Below are positions 33,982-42,929 of a DNA stretch of 64,000 nt, piece after piece (the first letter of the stretch is position 1; the number at the start of each line of letters is the position of its first letter). The translations under genes were made by a program, and so were the position numbers. The DNA comes from Taibaiella sp. (GTDB lineage: Bacteria > Bacteroidota > Bacteroidia > Chitinophagales > Chitinophagaceae): the NCBI GenBank assembly GCA_016786705.1, contig JAEUVV010000006.1, positions 248,001 through 312,000 of the forward strand, in the 5' to 3' direction. The notes below the pieces were generated by a model. It saw only the letters and a list, made by a program, of their open reading frames with translations. It was not told the DNA's origin and ran no database searches.

Positions 33982-36252
33982 ATGAAAAGAATAACCCTTT
34001 TAGCACTAACTACGGGCTTTTGCCTTAGTGTTGTCACCCCGGTTTTTGCAAATCGGCATCTATGGTCAGGCCTGGAAAGTAAAACGGCCCCGACCAGTAC
34101 TCCGAGAGTACACCTGCCTGCCAATTATACTATTGTAAAACTGGACCAGCAAGGTATCACCGCATTATTGCAAAAAGCAGGAACAAGTGTCGAAACTGCT
34201 GTTGAATTAAGTCTTCCGACTCATGAAGGGACCTTTAAAACCTTTAAGGTATGGCAGACCCCGGTAATGGAAGATGAACTTCAGGCCAAGTATCCTGAAA
34301 TCCGTACCTATACCGGCTCTATGGTAGGAGATGCCAGCCAGACGATAAAAATCACGAATAGCCCTTACGGATTTGCTGCCCGTTCTTTCTCCTTTAATAT
34401 GAGCGATGTGTTTGCCATCCAGTCTTATGGACACGATGCAAATGGCTATTATACTGTAGCGGCGGCCGGTGACTATTACCGCCTGCCTATGCAGGGTTGT
34501 AACCCCAATAACCTGACCGGTAGCGAGCCTGTTATCTTAGAGCAGGAAAATGGCAAAACAGCACAAAGAGTGATCGGCGAGATCCGCAGAACCTACAGGT
34601 TCGCAGTTGCCTGTACCGGCGATTATGCGCAAGCGGTTGCCGGCACACCTAATCCTACTGTATCACAGCTTCTGGCTATCATTACCCAAACCGTAAATAA
34701 TGCCAACGGGGTATGGGAAAGAGAAATGTCTGTTTCCACAAAGCTTGTCAACAATAATACTGCCGTAATTTACCTGGACCCGAATACTGACCCCTACGCT
34801 GATGATGGCGACCATGGTACGGTAATTGATGAAAACCAGGCTAATCATACAACCTTTATTGGCAATGCCAATTATGACCTGGGGCATGTGCTTACCGCTT
34901 CAGGAGGCGGGCTTGCATCACTGGCTTCCGTTTGCGCCAGTGGCTCAAAAGCCAGCGGGGTATCCGGCTCTTCAGGCCCGACAGATATCGGTACGCTGAC
35001 CCACGAGGTAGGCCACCAGCTAGGAGCGGGCCATACCTTTACTTCAGAATCCGGCGGATGTGATGGCAATGGCATGGAAGAATCGGCTTATGAGCCAGGG
35101 AGTGGTACCACTATCATGTCTTATAACGGCGCCTGCGCTCCGGATAACACACCAATGAGCACTACGCCACTAACCGACTACTATAACCAGTTTAACCTGG
35201 GCCAGATGCGCGCGGTGATCACTACCAACGGCGCCTGCGGCAGTACGGTACTGGGCCAGACTCCGGTAACCATTAACCCTATTAATCCTAATACCCGCTA
35301 TATCATCCCGGCAAACACTCCTTTCGAGTTAATTGCCAATGAGGCCACAAACACGGTGCCTACCAACAGTACCCCTACTTATTGCTGGGAGCAGTTCGAC
35401 CTGGGGCCTATTGATATGGTAGAAGCAAACGGCAGTACCGTAACCGCAGGTCCTGTTTTCAGCAGCCTCGCCCCGGTTACAGAAAGAAACCGCGTAATGC
35501 CGATGTATGCCACCTTAAAAACAGGCGCTTACGCTGCAGTAGGCGAGCGTACCCCTAATGTAAACAGGAACATGAGGTTTACTGTTACCGCACGCAGCAT
35601 TGCCCAGGACGGCTGGGGAACACATAATACTTCCGACAATAATGTAAACATCAAAGTAGTAAGAGGTAACGGAGATTTCCGCGTAACCGGCCCGAACGCT
35701 AATGCCGCATGGACCCCGGGACAGCCTTATGAAATCACCTGGACCCTGGGCAACACACAGGTGCCTGCTGACAGTATTATGACCGGTTTTGTAAACATCT
35801 ATCTTTCATTGGACGGAGGTTCATCTTTCCCTGTTATTTTAGCTACAAACGTGCCTAATACCGGTAGCTTTAATATTACCGCTCCGGACTATTTTTCCAA
35901 CAATGCCCGCATCAAGGTGAAAGCCGTTGGTAGCATCTATTTCGATATGTCTAAAGCTGACTTTAAAGTATTGGGTAACCCGGCTAATGGCATTAAAGGA
36001 ACAGATGTAGCTAATTCCGTCGCCGTATTCCCGAACCCTACCTCCGGGATGCTGAACATCAAAAACAATAATTATGATGGTGAAGCTATGGACCTTGTAT
36101 TGCTCAATGTATTAGGTCAGGAAGTATGGAAAGGCAGTATGCAAAGCCAGGCTACTGTAAACACCAGCACGTTAAACAAAGGAACTTACTACCTGTATTT
36201 AAAAGGTACTAAATCTGCTAAATACGGTGTTAAAAAGGTTACCGTACAGTAA
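33982..36252 (+). CDS. Secreted reprolysin-like zinc metalloprotease with T9SS sorting domain
   Basis: The 756-residue protein has a signal peptide (ends VTPVFA), a propeptide-like region to about residue 205, and a metzincin catalytic domain. The zinc motif HEVGHQLGAGH (H341, H345, H351) is followed by a Met-turn candidate TTIMSYNG. Beta-sandwich regions follow. The type A T9SS sorting domain at the end has VFPNPTSGMLNIKN, LLNVLGQEVWKG and LNKGTYYLYLKG. It should cross the outer membrane by T9SS and be released or surface-anchored. Only the general protease role is supported. Confidence 0.93.
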   Translation: MKRITLLALTTGFCLSVVTPVFANRHLWSGLESKTAPTSTPRVHLPANYTIVKLDQQGITALLQKAGTSVETAVELSLPTHEGTFKTFKVWQTPVMEDELQAKYPEIRTYTGSMVGDASQTIKITNSPYGFAARSFSFNMSDVFAIQSYGHDANGYYTVAAAGDYYRLPMQGCNPNNLTGSEPVILEQENGKTAQRVIGEIRRTYRFAVACTGDYAQAVAGTPNPTVSQLLAIITQTVNNANGVWEREMSVSTKLVNNNTAVIYLDPNTDPYADDGDHGTVIDENQANHTTFIGNANYDLGHVLTASGGGLASLASVCASGSKASGVSGSSGPTDIGTLTHEVGHQLGAGHTFTSESGGCDGNGMEESAYEPGSGTTIMSYNGACAPDNTPMSTTPLTDYYNQFNLGQMRAVITTNGACGSTVLGQTPVTINPINPNTRYIIPANTPFELIANEATNTVPTNSTPTYCWEQFDLGPIDMVEANGSTVTAGPVFSSLAPVTERNRVMPMYATLKTGAYAAVGERTPNVNRNMRFTVTARSIAQDGWGTHNTSDNNVNIKVVRGNGDFRVTGPNANAAWTPGQPYEITWTLGNTQVPADSIMTGFVNIYLSLDGGSSFPVILATNVPNTGSFNITAPDYFSNNARIKVKAVGSIYFDMSKADFKVLGNPANGIKGTDVANSVAVFPNPTSGMLNIKNNNYDGEAMDLVLLNVLGQEVWKGSMQSQATVNTSTLNKGTYYLYLKGTKSAKYGVKKVTVQ

Positions 36253-36272
36253 TTTTTATACGCCGATAAAGT

Positions 36273-36308
36273 AAAAAAGCGTCCCGGTTGTTACCGGGGC
36301 GCTTTTTT
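36273..36308 (+). terminator. Terminator of the metalloprotease gene
   Basis: AAAAAAGCGTCCCGGT, loop TGTT, ACCGGGGCGCTTTTTT: a 16-bp stem with one U-G pair and six Ts, 21 bp after the stop. Confidence 0.9.
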
Positions 36309-36393
36309 AACGTTTACCGCAAGGCAATTAAAACTTAATTTCGTTAATTTGTATTCATTTTGACCTTATTAACCAGGGGGATATTGTAATTTT

Positions 36394-37188
36394 ATGAAAA
36401 TGGTTTCATTATTAAAGTCTTTAAAAGGCTTATGTGTAGGAGGAATGCTTATCGGTGCTGCTGCAGTAAATACCAGCAGCTATGCCCAGGTAACAGATGT
36501 GAATGCCCTGAAGTCTTACCAGTTATCTATGCCCCGGGTAACCGCCGCGGTATCAAAATACGACACTAAGTTAAAAAGTGAGTTTAAGCAAAAAGGACTC
36601 AATTATACCAACAGTTCATTGTATATACGCTCCTTTAAATCTCAGAATGAGATGGAGGTATGGGTGCGCAACAATGATGTGGATACTTTTACCTTGTTTA
36701 AAACCTATAAGATTTGCGCCCTGTCCGGCGTATTAGGCCCTAAACGGGTGGAGGGTGATCGCCAGGTACCGGAAGGGTTGTATTTTATTACCGACTTTAA
36801 TCCAAAAAGTGACTTCCACCTGTCCATGTTTGTAAGCTATCCTAATTATTCGGATAAGATCCTGAGCGACCAGGTAAAACCAGGCGGCGATATCTATATC
36901 CACGGTAAATGTATGACTGTAGGTTGTATGCCGATGACGGATGAAGTGATAGAAGAACTATATGCATTATGCCTTAATTCAAGGCTTAACGGACAAACAA
37001 ATATCCCGATCCACATCTTCCCGACCAGGTTTGACAAAGCCGGCCTGAACTTTTTGGGCAAAGAATACAAGCATGAGGTAGATAAGCAAAAATTCTGGGT
37101 GAACATCAAGTCTGCCTACGACTATTTTGAAAGGACCCGCATGATCTTACCGGTCATGTATAACGAAAAGGGTAAGTATGTCTTTTAG
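36394..37188 (+). CDS. L,D-transpeptidase, YafK-like
   Basis: A 264-residue exported protein whose signal peptide ends near TSSYAQ (residue 32). A YkuD-type catalytic domain follows with YIHGKCMTVGCMPMTDEVI, where H170 and C178 are the catalytic pair. This GCxPMTD form is that of the YafK (murein L,D-transpeptidase/hydrolase) branch rather than the SxGCIRM of classical crosslinkers. It acts on peptidoglycan in the periplasm. rlmH follows after 17 bp. Confidence 0.88.
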   Translation: MKMVSLLKSLKGLCVGGMLIGAAAVNTSSYAQVTDVNALKSYQLSMPRVTAAVSKYDTKLKSEFKQKGLNYTNSSLYIRSFKSQNEMEVWVRNNDVDTFTLFKTYKICALSGVLGPKRVEGDRQVPEGLYFITDFNPKSDFHLSMFVSYPNYSDKILSDQVKPGGDIYIHGKCMTVGCMPMTDEVIEELYALCLNSRLNGQTNIPIHIFPTRFDKAGLNFLGKEYKHEVDKQKFWVNIKSAYDYFERTRMILPVMYNEKGKYVF

Positions 37189-37193
37189 TTGCT

Positions 37194-37201
37194 TAAATTT
37201 G
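37194..37201 (+). promoter_or_regulatory. -7 box abutting the rlmH start codon
   Basis: TAAATTTG matches TAnnTTTG exactly and ends 4 nt before the rlmH ATG (37206). A transcript from it would begin at or next to the start codon. Confidence 0.45.
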
Positions 37202-37205
37202 CCTG

Positions 37206-37679
37206 ATGGATATCGAGATCTGGTCGATCGGTAAAGAGAACGACAAACATATTGAAGAAGGAATACAGCTATATTTTAAAAAAACGCAACCCTGGAATAA
37301 AGTAAAACTGGAGATCTTAAGTCTGCCCAAAAAGCTGCAGACTACTGACGTGCAGCTGACCAAAAAGCTTGAAGAAGCACTGATCTTAAAAAAGTTACAA
37401 AGTAATCATACCTTAGTCCTCCTGGACGAAAGAGGCAAAAACCTGGACTCGCTGCAATGGGCCCAGCAGTTCCAGCAATTTATGAACCAGGGCACCCGCA
37501 CGCTTGTACTGTTAATAGGCGGTGCTTTTGGCGTGAGTGAAGCCATCCGGGAGAAAGCCAGCCAGGTATGGTCCTTATCAAAACTGGTATTCCCACACCA
37601 GCTGGTAAGGCTCATCCTTGCAGAGCAGGTGTACCGGGCGTTTAGCATCTTAAATAATGCGCCATACCATCACCAGTAA
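37206..37679 (+). CDS. rlmH: 23S rRNA (pseudouridine1915-N3)-methyltransferase RlmH
   Basis: The 157-residue SPOUT methyltransferase has HTLVLLDERGKNLDSLQWA, the SAM-binding knot LVLLIGGAFGVSEAIREKA, and the C terminus LAEQVYRAFSILNNAPYHHQ, which is diagnostic. It methylates pseudouridine 1915 in helix 69 of 23S rRNA. The gene may be read from the L,D-transpeptidase transcript or from a promoter touching its start codon. It ends 4 bp from a convergent gene. Confidence 0.97.
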   Translation: MDIEIWSIGKENDKHIEEGIQLYFKKTQPWNKVKLEILSLPKKLQTTDVQLTKKLEEALILKKLQSNHTLVLLDERGKNLDSLQWAQQFQQFMNQGTRTLVLLIGGAFGVSEAIREKASQVWSLSKLVFPHQLVRLILAEQVYRAFSILNNAPYHHQ

Positions 37680-37683
37680 GTGA

Positions 37684-38337
37684 TCAGGCAAACATATCAT
37701 GGGGCTCATGCCAGATGTTGGTAAAGTCGCCGATCACCCACCCGTTTTTTACCTTGTATTGTTCATTAACCTGAAGCAGGGCTACTTCTTCTTTCCAGAC
37801 CCTTCTATATTGCGGATGTAAGGTACCCCCCTGCTGACCCGGCGCTACAGCAGGATCATATTGATATTCCGGATCGACTATAGTCCCCCGCGGGTACATC
37901 ATGCCAGGTGTACCCTTTCCTCTTAAGTCTAAATCATGCGGATGTTCCAGTCCTATTGTATGCCCGAACTCATGCGCTGCAGTTGTGGAGCCGGGATATA
38001 GGTTGTCCAGCTTGAAGAAACCGGTGTTACAGTTAATGGCATCAACAAAGGAGATATTGCCATTGACAAATGTTTCAATCCTGAAAAAGTTCTTTTTAGG
38101 GTCCCGGTTTTGGAAGATAGCTTCGGGCCTTAAATCAGGCGTATAAAAACCCTGTACGGAAAAATCAAGTGTATATAAATTGGAGTCCAGCCTTATCTTT
38201 CCCCGGGCTTCGCGCCACATGACTTCAATTTCCTCAGCGATTTGCCGGCTTAAGGCTTCTGTGGCGGCAGCACCATAAATGATCACCTCCGCTTTCAGTA
38301 AAGCTTTCTGCGTATTGATGAGTTCGATAGTACCCAT
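37684..38337 (-). CDS. Metzincin (M10/matrixin-like) zinc protease domain protein
   Basis: The 217-residue protein contains the full metzincin motif HEFGHTIGLEH followed by a Met-turn candidate in GTPGMMYPRGTIVD. No signal peptide or propeptide is visible: the N terminus MGTIELINTQKALLKAEVIIYGAAATEALSRQIAEEIE is an amphipathic helix. It would be cytoplasmic unless exported otherwise. That is unusual for this clan, in which most members are secreted. The substrate is unknown. A secreted DUF3859-like protein is encoded 40 bp upstream in the same direction. Confidence 0.78.
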   Translation of the reverse strand: MGTIELINTQKALLKAEVIIYGAAATEALSRQIAEEIEVMWREARGKIRLDSNLYTLDFSVQGFYTPDLRPEAIFQNRDPKKNFFRIETFVNGNISFVDAINCNTGFFKLDNLYPGSTTAAHEFGHTIGLEHPHDLDLRGKGTPGMMYPRGTIVDPEYQYDPAVAPGQQGGTLHPQYRRVWKEEVALLQVNEQYKVKNGWVIGDFTNIWHEPHDMFA

Positions 38338-38377
38338 TACTTATTATTTATGCGGCATAGCTACTCTTGTAAAAATA

Positions 38378-38890
38378 CTATTCTACAAAAAAGGCCTGTT
38401 CAAATATCTTTACATTTTTATAATAGAGTTGCAGTAGCCATTTACCCTTTACCACTTCATACTCCTTATCGAAGGAGTAACTCAAATTTGAAATGTAGTT
38501 GGTTAATTTTACGGAAGTATATCTTGCCTCTTTAAAAACCTGGCCTTGAGCATTCGTAACAGGGCTGGGATACACCCAAACACATTCTATTTCCACTTCT
38601 TCAATTCCGGGATCGGCCCTGATGATATATTCTACACCAAACCGCTGTCCCAATTCTGCAGGTACCCTATTCGTCCGCTTTGCCAAGCGAAAACCGGAGG
38701 TAACGTTTTGACTACCGGTAGGAGATGTTGCTAATGCTACACTTTTTGCCGCGTCTACCGAGCATAGCCCATAGCTTATTCTTTCCGCCTTAATCTTTGG
38801 CTTAGCGGCCGCCACGGCATTGAAAATCGAACCGAAGCTGGATAAAACGAGGAATAACATTCCCCAGAGCATTTTCCTCCTAGCTTTCAT
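38378..38890 (-). CDS. Exported DUF3859-like protein
   Basis: The 170-residue protein has a signal peptide (ends FNAVAAA, about residue 29). The body has ISYGLCSVD, RVPAELGQRFGVEYIIRADPG and the closing GKWLLQLYYKNVKIFEQAFFV. These fit DUF3859, a beta-sandwich family of unknown role. It precedes the metzincin gene on the same strand and follows GGGPS by 20 bp, so a shared transcript is possible. Confidence 0.6.
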   Translation of the reverse strand: MKARRKMLWGMLFLVLSSFGSIFNAVAAAKPKIKAERISYGLCSVDAAKSVALATSPTGSQNVTSGFRLAKRTNRVPAELGQRFGVEYIIRADPGIEEVEIECVWVYPSPVTNAQGQVFKEARYTSVKLTNYISNLSYSFDKEYEVVKGKWLLQLYYKNVKIFEQAFFVE

Positions 38891-38910
38891 AAGTGAATAG
38901 GTTTTAAATA

Positions 38911-39654
38911 TTATGCGAAAACAGCTTTCGCTACGGCGCTCATCTCTTCCACCAGAGAAAAGTCTTTTTCTATCGCATTACCCACTACCACAACTTGCGC
39001 CCCCGCTTCAAAGGCGGCACGTACACCGGCTACATCTTTAATACCCCCACCTACGATCAGGGGGATTTCGATATTTTTGCTCACTTTACGGATCATCTCG
39101 GTACTGATCGGGTATTGCGCCCCGCTGCCGGCATCCATGTAGATGATGCTCTGTCCCATCAATTCTGCCGCCCAGGCGGTACATAGGGCTATGTCCGGCT
39201 TATTGCGCGGTACCGGTGCGGAATGGCTCATATAAGAAACCGTAGTAGGCACGCCGCCATCCACGAGTATATACCCTGTAGACAATACTTCAAGACCACT
39301 TGCTTTTACGACCGGCGCCGCAACCACCTGCTGACCGATCAGCAGCTCCGCGTTACGCCCAGAAACTAAAGAAAGGAACAATAAGGCATCCGCAGCTTTG
39401 CATACCTGCGCCGGGCTGCCGGGAAACAGTATTACCGGGATCTGTGATACGGATTTAAAAGCATTGATGCAATGCTCCATATGATCAGAAAGCATCAGGC
39501 TACCGCCGAACAAAACCAGGTCCACTTTCGCAGCATCGCAACGTTTGGCCAACTCCACTATCTTTTCGGGCTGAATATCGTCCGGGTCGATGAGGACGGC
39601 AAACGCTTTTTTCCCCTCTTGCTTTAGTTGTTGTAATTGCTGTTTTATATTCAC
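38911..39654 (-). CDS. Geranylgeranylglyceryl/heptaprenylglyceryl phosphate synthase family protein (GTG start)
   Basis: The 247-residue TIM barrel has FAVLIDPDD at the N terminus, VDLVLFGGSLML, VILFPGSPAQV, YILVDGGVPTTV and the phosphate-binding IPLIVGGGIKD plus GAQVVVVGNAIEKD. These are the PcrB/GGGPS signatures. The enzymes join a polyprenyl diphosphate to glycerol-1-phosphate, the first step to archaeal-type ether lipids; Bacteroidota have their own subgroup. The start is GTG at 39654, with a -7 box TATCTTTG at 39678-39685. It follows the uvrD-like gene by 34 bp. The bacterial product is not known from this context. Confidence 0.9.
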   Translation of the reverse strand: MNIKQQLQQLKQEGKKAFAVLIDPDDIQPEKIVELAKRCDAAKVDLVLFGGSLMLSDHMEHCINAFKSVSQIPVILFPGSPAQVCKAADALLFLSLVSGRNAELLIGQQVVAAPVVKASGLEVLSTGYILVDGGVPTTVSYMSHSAPVPRNKPDIALCTAWAAELMGQSIIYMDAGSGAQYPISTEMIRKVSKNIEIPLIVGGGIKDVAGVRAAFEAGAQVVVVGNAIEKDFSLVEEMSAVAKAVFA

Positions 39655-39688
39655 TATTGTCGCTGTTAAAAGAGATTCAAAGATAAAA

Positions 39689-42031
39689 CTATTCTATAAT
39701 TTTTAATTTGGCGTACTGCAGCATGATCTTTTTTATACCTACACCCTGATCAAATTCAATAGTAGCCATAAGATTACCCGGGTTGCCATCCAGGCCTTTG
39801 ATCAGGCCGAAACCAAATCTCTGGTGCTCAACCCTTTTACCCACAGCCATTTCAGTCGCGTCACTGGCCACAAAGTCTGCTGAAGGGGTATGGCTGTATT
39901 GCTGCGCTGTAGCCGCTGCTTTTTTGGCCGCTATAAGATTCCCGCTGGAAGCGGATGGCGCTTCGGCCTGCTTTTTAGCAAAAGTTTGCCTTGCCCCGAA
40001 ACCGCCGCTGTTGCCGCTTTGCGCCGCGTTATTGCCTATGGCGCCCCTGGCGCCTGCAAGACCGGCATAGCTCTTGTCAATATATTGTTCCGGCACCTCG
40101 CTGATAAAGCGGCTGGCATCATTCTGCACCAATTGGCCGAAGCGGTAACGGCTGTTGGCAAAAGTGAGCCACAATCTTGCTTTGGCGCGGGTTACCACTA
40201 CATAAAACAGACGGCGTTCTTCCTCCAGGTCTTCCCGGGCATAAAGGCTCATGGCGGAAGGAAACAGGTTTTCTTCCAGTCCTACTGCAAATACGCAAGG
40301 GAATTCCAATCCTTTAGCCGCGTGGATCGTCATCAGTTTCACCACATCCTGGTCTTCCGGGTTTTCATTGTCCGCGTCCGTCAGTAGTGTAATATTCTGG
40401 AGGTAAGTGCCTAAGCTCTTATCCTCTTCCAGTTCACCGTCGGCATTTGGTGTTTCGGTATATTCTTTAATAGAGTTGAGTAATTCCTGTACGTTCTCGT
40501 AACGCTGTAAGCCTTCTACCGTCTTATCCGAGTATAACTCTTTCACCAGGCCACTGCGTTTTCCTATCTCGTAAGCCACATCATAGGCATTCGCGGTATG
40601 CAGCATGGTTTGCGCGCTCTTGATGATCGTTACAAAGCCATCAATGGCAGTAGCCGCGCTTCCTTTCACAAATTGAGCCGCATTTTCCAGTACCGTCCAT
40701 AACAGCTGGCCGCTTTCATTGGCTACGATCATCATCTTTTCCAAAGAAGTTTTACCCACCCCTCTTGTAGGGTAGTTGATGATCCGCTTGATCGCCTCTT
40801 CATCCCGTGGATTGGCTACCACACGCAGGTAAGCGATAAAATCCTTGATTTCTTTTCTCTGATAGAAGGACAGCCCGCCAAATATCCGGTAAGGAATGTT
40901 CATTCTCCTCAGGCTTTCCTCGAAAGAGCGGCTCTGGGCATTCGTCCGGTAAAGGATAGCAAAATCTTTATTGCTGTAATGATAGCGCAGTTTATGTTCC
41001 GCAATCGCATCTGCTACATAACGCCCTTCATCATTATCCGTCAGCGTGCGGACCAGTTTTATTTTCTCGCCAAAGTCATTTTCCGTCCACAGGTTTTTAG
41101 GGATCTGGTTTTTATTATTGCCGATAATGGTATTGGCGACATTCAGGATACTTTGGGTACTGCGGTAGTTTTGCTCCAGCTTGATCACTCGTACATCATC
41201 ATAGTCGTTCTGGAACTGGAGGATGTTCTGGATCGTCGCCCCGCGGAAGGAATAGATACTTTGCGCATCATCTCCTACCACGCAAATATTTTCATGAACG
41301 GCAGCCAGCATTTTCACGATCTTGTACTGGGCCGTATTGGTATCCTGGTACTCATCGATCAGGACGTATTTAAAGCGGTGCTGGTACTTAGCCAGCACTT
41401 CCGGCTGTGTTTTCAGCAATTCATACATCTTGAACAAAAGATCGTCAAAGTCCATGGCGCCGTTTTTAAAACAGCGGCTGGCGTATTGCGCGTATATCTG
41501 GCCGATCAGGGGCCGGTTGGCCCTGGCATCTTCCTGTGTGATGGAAGGTTCTCTTAAGTATTGGGTAGGCCCTATAAGGCTGTTTTTAGCGGCGGAGATG
41601 CGGCTATACACCAGGTTGGGCTTATAGATCTTGTCGTCCAGTTTGTTTTCAGAAATAATGCTCCTGATGAGACTTTTGGCATCATCGGCATCATAAATGG
41701 TAAAATTGCTGGGGTAGCCGATCTTAGGGGCTTCGGCCCGCATTATTTTTGCAAATACAGAGTGGAAAGTACCGATGTATAAATTCCGGGCTTCCGAGTT
41801 ACCGAGTATTTTCTCGATACGCTCCTTCATTTCCGCCGCGGCTTTATTGGTAAAGGTAAGGGCCAGGATATTGAACGGATCTACGCCCTGGCGCATAAGG
41901 TGCGCGATACGGGTAGTGAGTACTTTTGTCTTACCGCTTCCTGCACCCGCGACGATCATTAAAGGTCCGTTTATATGCTCTACTGCAGCTCTTTGCTGCT
42001 CATTAAGTTCACTCAGATATTGGTACTGCAT
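39689..42031 (-). CDS. UvrD/PcrA-type 3'-5' DNA helicase
   Basis: The 780-residue SF1A helicase has LNEQQRAAVEHINGPLMIVAGAGSGKT (Q motif and Walker A), VLIDEYQDTN (motif II), VGDDAQSIYSFRGA (III), LEQNYRST (IV), LMTIHAAKGLEFPCVF (V) and VVTRAKARLWL (VI). The tail has a Gly/Ala/Ser-rich linker (about 650-715) and a Tudor-like end GKRVEHQRFGFGLIKGL, as in PcrA. It works in nucleotide excision repair and in replication-transcription conflict. A -7 box TAACTTTG (42039-42046) ends 7 nt from the start codon. Confidence 0.95.
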   Translation of the reverse strand: MQYQYLSELNEQQRAAVEHINGPLMIVAGAGSGKTKVLTTRIAHLMRQGVDPFNILALTFTNKAAAEMKERIEKILGNSEARNLYIGTFHSVFAKIMRAEAPKIGYPSNFTIYDADDAKSLIRSIISENKLDDKIYKPNLVYSRISAAKNSLIGPTQYLREPSITQEDARANRPLIGQIYAQYASRCFKNGAMDFDDLLFKMYELLKTQPEVLAKYQHRFKYVLIDEYQDTNTAQYKIVKMLAAVHENICVVGDDAQSIYSFRGATIQNILQFQNDYDDVRVIKLEQNYRSTQSILNVANTIIGNNKNQIPKNLWTENDFGEKIKLVRTLTDNDEGRYVADAIAEHKLRYHYSNKDFAILYRTNAQSRSFEESLRRMNIPYRIFGGLSFYQRKEIKDFIAYLRVVANPRDEEAIKRIINYPTRGVGKTSLEKMMIVANESGQLLWTVLENAAQFVKGSAATAIDGFVTIIKSAQTMLHTANAYDVAYEIGKRSGLVKELYSDKTVEGLQRYENVQELLNSIKEYTETPNADGELEEDKSLGTYLQNITLLTDADNENPEDQDVVKLMTIHAAKGLEFPCVFAVGLEENLFPSAMSLYAREDLEEERRLFYVVVTRAKARLWLTFANSRYRFGQLVQNDASRFISEVPEQYIDKSYAGLAGARGAIGNNAAQSGNSGGFGARQTFAKKQAEAPSASSGNLIAAKKAAATAQQYSHTPSADFVASDATEMAVGKRVEHQRFGFGLIKGLDGNPGNLMATIEFDQGVGIKKIMLQYAKLKIIE

Positions 42032-42038
42032 AAGCTTG

Positions 42039-42046
42039 CAAAGTTA
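42039..42046 (-). promoter_or_regulatory. -7 box close to the helicase start codon
   Basis: TAACTTTG on the minus strand lies 7 nt before the ATG at 42031, so the leader would be only a few bases. No TTG is recognised at -33. Confidence 0.45.
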
Positions 42047-42084
42047 CATGAAAATAAGCACCTTTCCGACCAAAATAATGGGCA

Positions 42085-42119
42085 TAAAAAAAGGGCCATA
42101 TCTAGACAGATAAGCCCTT
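42085..42119 (-). terminator. Terminator of the yceI-like gene
   Basis: Read on the minus strand: AAGGGC, one-base bulge, TATCT, loop GTCT, AGATA, bulge, GCCCTT, then a run of Ts. It lies 30 bp after the YceI stop and just before the helicase promoter. Confidence 0.75.
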
Positions 42120-42149
42120 AACTAAAACCTACACCTATGAAAAAAACTC

Positions 42150-42821
42150 TTACTTTTTCGCTTTTATGTTTAACTCGATATCTACATCTTGAGAGATACC
42201 CCAGTCTTTAGGATCGCCTTCTGTACCGTAGGTCAGACCCCAATCTTGCCTGTTGATCGTAAATTTAGATTCAACAGAGATTTCATTATCTGTAATCGCA
42301 ACCTTCGCAGGGAATTTTACGTTTACTGTTTTATCTTTAATAGTCAGGTTACCGCTAACGGTGTTAGTGGCACCAGCTACTACGCTCTTAGTCGCTGTAG
42401 TATCTAAAGCTCCTACGCTTGTAATTTCAAATTTAGCAGTAGGGTATTTAGTCACTTCAAAGAAATCCTGGTTTTTCAGGTGACCATCAAGATCAGTTGA
42501 TTTTTTACCTTCTGCTTCACCAACAGCTGCCGGATCAGTAGTTAAGGAATTCATATCTACTGTGTATGTACCACCAGTAATCGCACCGTTTTCAACTGCA
42601 ACGGTTCCACCACCTTTCAAAGTACCAAAACGAGGATTAAGACCCCCTTTGTGATAAGCTTTCCATTTTAAAGAACTTGCAGTAGTATCTACTGTATAAG
42701 TAGCACCAGTTTGTGCAGCTACTTCTTTCTGCTCTGAAGTTTCAGCTTTATCGCCTTCAGCTCCGTTACAAGAAGCTAATAATACTGCAGCAGCGAATGC
42801 GAAGATAGATAATTTTTTCAT
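42150..42821 (-). CDS. YceI-family lipocalin-like lipoprotein
   Basis: The start at ATG 42821 gives 223 residues with the lipoprotein signal MKKLSIFAFAAAVLLASC. The longer frame from 42890 would bury that signal. The YceI barrel is shown by YTVDTTASSLKWKAYHKGG, GTLKGGGTVAVENGAITGGTYTVDMNSLTT, GHLKNQDFFEVTKYPTAKFEI and the final DWGISQDVDIELNIKAKK. These barrels bind polyisoprenoids. It is probably a periplasm-facing lipoprotein. It is monocistronic and ends at a hairpin. Confidence 0.92.
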   Translation of the reverse strand: MKKLSIFAFAAAVLLASCNGAEGDKAETSEQKEVAAQTGATYTVDTTASSLKWKAYHKGGLNPRFGTLKGGGTVAVENGAITGGTYTVDMNSLTTDPAAVGEAEGKKSTDLDGHLKNQDFFEVTKYPTAKFEITSVGALDTTATKSVVAGATNTVSGNLTIKDKTVNVKFPAKVAITDNEISVESKFTINRQDWGLTYGTEGDPKDWGISQDVDIELNIKAKK

Positions 42822-42929
42822 TAAAACAAATTTCTTTTTGAAAAACACCTTAGAAGTCATTTCTAATTTGCAACTGCAAAGTAAGTACAAAAAGATGTAG
42901 CTACAGGTATTTATGATGTTAAAAATATG

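Noticed and set aside
40979..41557. 192-residue plus-strand frame within the helicase
   Set aside because: Antisense to conserved SF1 helicase motifs; composition is a mirror of the real gene.
42136..42210. Small plus-strand frame MKKTLTFSLLCL... after the sequence CTACACCT
   Set aside because: It looks like a signal-peptide start, but it overlaps the end of the YceI-like gene in antisense and stops after 24 codons. No promoter box precedes it.
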